Source: Basidiobolus ranarum | Lineage: Eukaryota > Basidiobolomycota > Basidiobolomycetes > Basidiobolales | Length of the DNA stretch: 33,637 nt | Reading direction: 5' to 3' | Assembly (NCBI GenBank): GCA_040143965.1 | Contig: JASJQH010000072.1 | Coordinates: forward strand, 1-33,637 | In this document: positions 30,914 through 33,637 of the stretch, piece by piece | Numbering within the stretch: position 1 is the first letter of the stretch | How the letters are laid out: each line of letters starts with the position of its first letter | The notes under the pieces: generated by a model | Seen by the model: only the letters and a program-made list of their open reading frames with translations | Databases searched by the model: none | What the model was told of the DNA's origin: nothing | Translations under genes and position numbers: made by a program

Positions 30914-31974
30914 ATGAATACCCCCCAGTCAGCCAACCCACATACTGCTGATGCTCGAACCTTCGAACATCAAGTAGCAGGACATGGTGGTATTTATTCC
31001 ATCGGTGGTGGACTCATCGCAAAACCAAACTGTGAGACCGAGCGTATTTTTTATGAACAAAGTGTCACATTCCCTGAATTTCAAAATTTTCTTGCTAAAT
31101 TCTATGGAACTTTACGCTTGGCTACATCTTCAGAGAGAGCTATGCTCGAAAATGCCCAAGCCAATGAAGCCATTATACAGAACCCAATTACTCTATCCAA
31201 TTCGGAACAAGATATCCTTTATTACTTTCATCTCACTTATCTATGTAGTCTAACTCACCAGTCATTATTTCCTTGACTTATATTCCAATACATTGTATAT
31301 GTATAGAAGACATTTCTAGTGGATTCCGAAAGCCCTGTATTTTGGATATTAAATTGGGTACTCGTCTATATGATGATGATGCTACCTCCGAAAAGAAAGC
31401 TCGAGCGATTGCAAATGCTGAAAAGACAACCTCAGGAAGTTCAGGAATTAGAATATGTGGACTAAAGGTATGATGCTTTTTTTCTATGGAATCTCTTTCT
31501 GTTTCTTATTTATTAATACGTCATTAGGTTTATGATAGAATCTCTAAAGAGTATATCGAATACCCTAGAGAGTTTGGTAGAAAGCTTCAAGAGGATGGAC
31601 TATTGGATGCCATTAGCAAATTCTTTCCACCCACATTTGATGCTCAATATCGTTTGGATATCATGGATGGATTTCTATCTGAATTGAAGGAATATTTAAG
31701 TGTAGTGGAGAACTTAGAATTAAGACTGTACTCCTCCTCCATTTTATTTGTATATGAAGGGGATCCTTCGGGTGAAAGTCCCTCTAATGGCGAAGGAGAT
31801 GCTTCAGATGAAAGTGATAACGAAGGACATTTGTTTGATTTTAGGGTTATTGACTTTGCCCATTCTAAATGGGAACTTGGTGGTGGTATTGATGAACAAT
31901 ATCTTTTCGGTCTTCGAAATACTCTCGAATTATTCGAAAAACTACGGGATTCTTTAATGCAAGAGAATCTTTAA
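30914..31974 (+). CDS. IPMK: inositol polyphosphate multikinase (IPMK/Arg82 type)
   Basis: Phosphorylates inositol phosphates (IP3 to IP5) in the nucleus and cytosol. Exons 30914-31211, 31292-31467, 31528-31974; 307 codons, 306 aa. N-terminal 'FEHQVAGHGGIYSIGGGLIA' is the family's first block, followed by 'ERIFYEQSVTFPEFQNFLA'. The catalytic P-x-x-x-D-x-K-x-G is 'PCILDIKLG' (114-122), then 'TRLYDDDATSEKKARA', 'TTSGSSGIRICGLKVYD', 'SSSILFVYEG' and 'RVIDFAHSKW' with the metal-binding Asp at 267. An acidic low-complexity insert lies at about 237-260. The first intron is AT-AC with U12-type signals; without it the frame breaks before 'EDISSGFRKP'. Another in-frame ATG at 30884 would add 10 residues. 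Confidence 0.92.
31212..31291 (+). other. U12-type AT-AC intron in the IPMK gene
   Basis: The donor ATATCCTTT (31212-31220) is the exact AT-AC minor-class consensus. TTCCTTGAC (31269-31277) matches the U12 branch-site consensus TTCCTTRAY. The intron ends ...CCAATAC at 31291, 15 nt after the branch A. It is 80 nt, phase 1: CAA G|AT TGT. The splice yields 'SEQDCICIEDISSGFRKP', the expected IPMK sequence. No GT-AG alternative of realistic length links the two frames. Confidence 0.88.
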
Positions 31975-32256
31975 TAAATTGGATTCCATTTCCGTTTAAG
32001 GAAGAAATTTCCATTTATGTCATGATTCGATAGTGCAATTTGATGATGTTACAATTTGATGATGCTACACAAACTATATTGTAATGCAAAAAAAGGAAGG
32101 TTTCTTTATTATCGGTATCGCATGTCGTGAGTTTGGTACAGTACATGATTAAGTTGATGTAAAATAATGCTTGGCCTTGGCGTTAGAGATTGATTAATAA
32201 GCAATACTTACTATTCTATGAAAGCATTCAACAAGTAAGATCATTCATGACAGCGA
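31975..32256. other. convergent 3' regions IPMK / SMS-like
   Basis: 282 bp between two convergent stop codons. 'caatttgatgatg' occurs twice (about 32036-32062). No gene. Confidence 0.5.
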
Positions 32257-33141
32257 TCAAGCATGGGACATATCGACGGTAGTTGGCAGAGTCATTTCGT
32301 TCGCCTTGGCTTTCAACCTCAAATCTATACCATCCATCCACCTCACAACACTAACCAAGTGTCGATTTAATATGTGAGGAGTATGGGCTACGCTTTGATA
32401 TTGATCATCTTGCTCACTTTCCAAGTTGGTAATTGCTCCTGGGTATTTCTCTAGCATGGCGGCTCTAACTAGACTGAAATATATACAATACATCGCGTAT
32501 GTAATGAAAAGTGATAGAAGAACATCCACAGTAAAGTGAAGACGAGAAGCAATGATGGTATAGAGCGCTGCTATGGCGTGCAATAAGGCGTATAGTTTGA
32601 ACCACTTGACACGAGTGTAGATATTCCACATGATAACCGATGAAGTAACAATCATCGTATGTCCAGAGTAAATGTTATCGGTACATGCTTTATCACTTCC
32701 TATAATCATGTAGGTAGCTACCTTCATCATTTCACCAAAGGAATTGGCCACCACTGGTACACAGTCTTTTGTGGGTGGCAAAGTAGTGGTGATAATAGTG
32801 AAAGCACGATAGAAGTACAGTAAACCTGTCAACCAAAATACTCGTCGCCAAAATATTATGATCTTGGGAAGTCTACGAGAAATAATGGTCAGAGCAACCA
32901 GAGTGATGCCGAATAAAGACATTACTAAAGCGTCAGCGATGGAGAAAGTAGAGAGAAAGGGAAAAGCTTCGAAACCTAAATCTCTAAGTGGATTTTTGGT
33001 GTCACTACCTAACCACCGTTTGTCAGAGAGTTGTTGAAATAGGGTCATAAAGTACGCAACTACAATGAGAAACACCGCAGAGTAAATTAGACGAGCTACT
33101 TCGGAATTAAGGAAACGTTTTGCGGATTTTTCGCTTTTCAT
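32257..33141 (-). CDS. sphingomyelin-synthase-like / PAP2-C family ceramide phosphotransferase
   Basis: 294 aa, single exon, about six membrane spans. The C-terminal catalytic region has the lipid phosphatase/transferase triad of the SMS family: C-x-D-x3-S-G-H-T at 153-162 ('CTDNIYSGHT', catalytic His161) and 'RLHFTVDV' (His202, Asp206). The upstream block 'YRAFTIITTTLPP' corresponds to the family's second motif. Family members transfer a phospho-head group from a glycerophospholipid to ceramide in Golgi or plasma membranes. Classical fungi make inositol phosphorylceramide with Aur1, whose sequence around the motifs differs, so the head group used here is open (choline, ethanolamine or inositol). 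The cytosolic C-terminus is polar. Confidence 0.85.
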   Translation of the reverse strand: MKSEKSAKRFLNSEVARLIYSAVFLIVVAYFMTLFQQLSDKRWLGSDTKNPLRDLGFEAFPFLSTFSIADALVMSLFGITLVALTIISRRLPKIIIFWRRVFWLTGLLYFYRAFTIITTTLPPTKDCVPVVANSFGEMMKVATYMIIGSDKACTDNIYSGHTMIVTSSVIMWNIYTRVKWFKLYALLHAIAALYTIIASRLHFTVDVLLSLFITYAMYCIYFSLVRAAMLEKYPGAITNLESEQDDQYQSVAHTPHILNRHLVSVVRWMDGIDLRLKAKANEMTLPTTVDMSHA

Positions 33142-33637
33142 CGTGTTGGAAGGTTAAAAATAATTGGTGACTGGTTGATATGCAGGTTGTTTGTTTCTAA
33201 AATGTGAGAGTTTTGGAACCGGCCAGTTGTTGAACCGGCCTTGTTAACTATATACGTACTAAAGGGCGATATTAAGGGGCGCTGTTAAGAACAGGCTATA
33301 ACTCAAGGTGCTTATAGAAAGGTGTGGATTTCGTAATTTGAGCGGCGTACCACGATATAAAGCGATTTCAGAGAAAAGGGGTGATATCAGTTTTTTGATT
33401 AGAAACAGGAGTAGAAACGATGCTATCAATGTGTCGTACAAGAGTACAAAAGATCCAAACTTACATAATTAGATATACATAGTTCTTTATGTACTGACAA
33501 TATCGACAACCAGCCAATCAAGGCTACTACCTTGTTTATTTGTCTAGGATGATTATATTAGGCGTCAACTATATTTAGCAAAGATGAATTCCAAGCATGA
33601 ATGGAAGCGAGTGAATGGAAGCGAGTGAAAATGGTAT
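33142..33637. other. promoter side of the SMS-like gene and 3' edge
   Basis: No believable gene; a 60-codon minus-strand frame (33259-33441) is probably chance. It contains the direct repeat GAACCGGCC at 33216-33224 and 33232-33240, about 75-100 bp upstream of the SMS-like start. A tandem pair of GAATGGAAGCGAGT is at the very end (about 33599-33626). Confidence 0.45.
33216..33240. promoter_or_regulatory. paired GAACCGGCC direct repeat upstream of SMS-like gene
   Basis: Two identical 9-mers, 16 bp apart start to start, stand out as GC-rich words in AT-rich promoter DNA. This is the arrangement of a dimeric transcription-factor site, but no factor is implied by sequence alone. Confidence 0.35.

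Noticed and set aside
31245-31261. A 17-nt GT-AG 'intron' that would join the IPMK frames
   Set aside because: Too short to be spliced, and the 80-nt AT-AC intron has full U12 signals and a better protein join.

Overview
The window is nuclear DNA of a fungus. Most genes are split by short introns (about 55-105 nt) with clear GT...AG ends. The gene set is fungal and eukaryotic: a chitin-targeted LPMO remnant, Sds3-like, mitochondrial ribosomal protein and Mba1, Sec61, Syf2, a PTR2 transporter, GH37 trehalase and Ptc7. The DNA is AT-rich. Two introns have complete minor-spliceosome (U12, AT-AC) signals. Dikarya are generally regarded as having lost such introns, so an early-diverging, non-Dikarya lineage is likely. 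I cannot name the species.

Layout, left to right. 1-4.5 kb is gene-poor: a broken LPMO/CBM5-12 gene, a possible small secreted protein, a compact RPS27 gene, and a broken locus that faintly resembles Med13. 5.7-9.5 kb holds an Sds3-family (Rpd3L deacetylase) gene on +, then MRPL32 and MBA1 (mL45) in tandem on -. 10-13.8 kb has SEC61 (-) and SYF2 (+) diverging from a 0.94 kb region with telomere-like motifs. 13.9-19.4 kb is all on -: a Brf/TFIIB-family factor most like BRF2, a secreted dibasic-site protein, a conserved protein of unknown function and an SH3BGRL-like protein. 19.7-21.2 kb is the nine-exon AUH-type hydratase (+), followed by an orphan gene (-). A 1.8 kb gene desert precedes the intronless PTR2 peptide transporter. 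26-32 kb is a + strand series: secreted trehalase, Ptc7 phosphatase and inositol polyphosphate multikinase. A sphingomyelin-synthase-like membrane enzyme (-) closes the window.

There is no operon-like logic. Several genes serve mitochondria (bL32m, Mba1/mL45, AUH, Ptc7), and PTR2 and trehalase both serve nutrient uptake. The main interest is in RNA processing: two AT-AC introns in unrelated genes, a 1-nt exon (or recursive splice site) in the trehalase gene, a GC-AG intron in PTC7, and a stop-free, frame-preserving intron in SYF2, itself a splicing factor. The exon models below were built by hand by matching splice signals, phase and protein-family conservation. Their lengths sum to whole codons, but no transcript or database was consulted.
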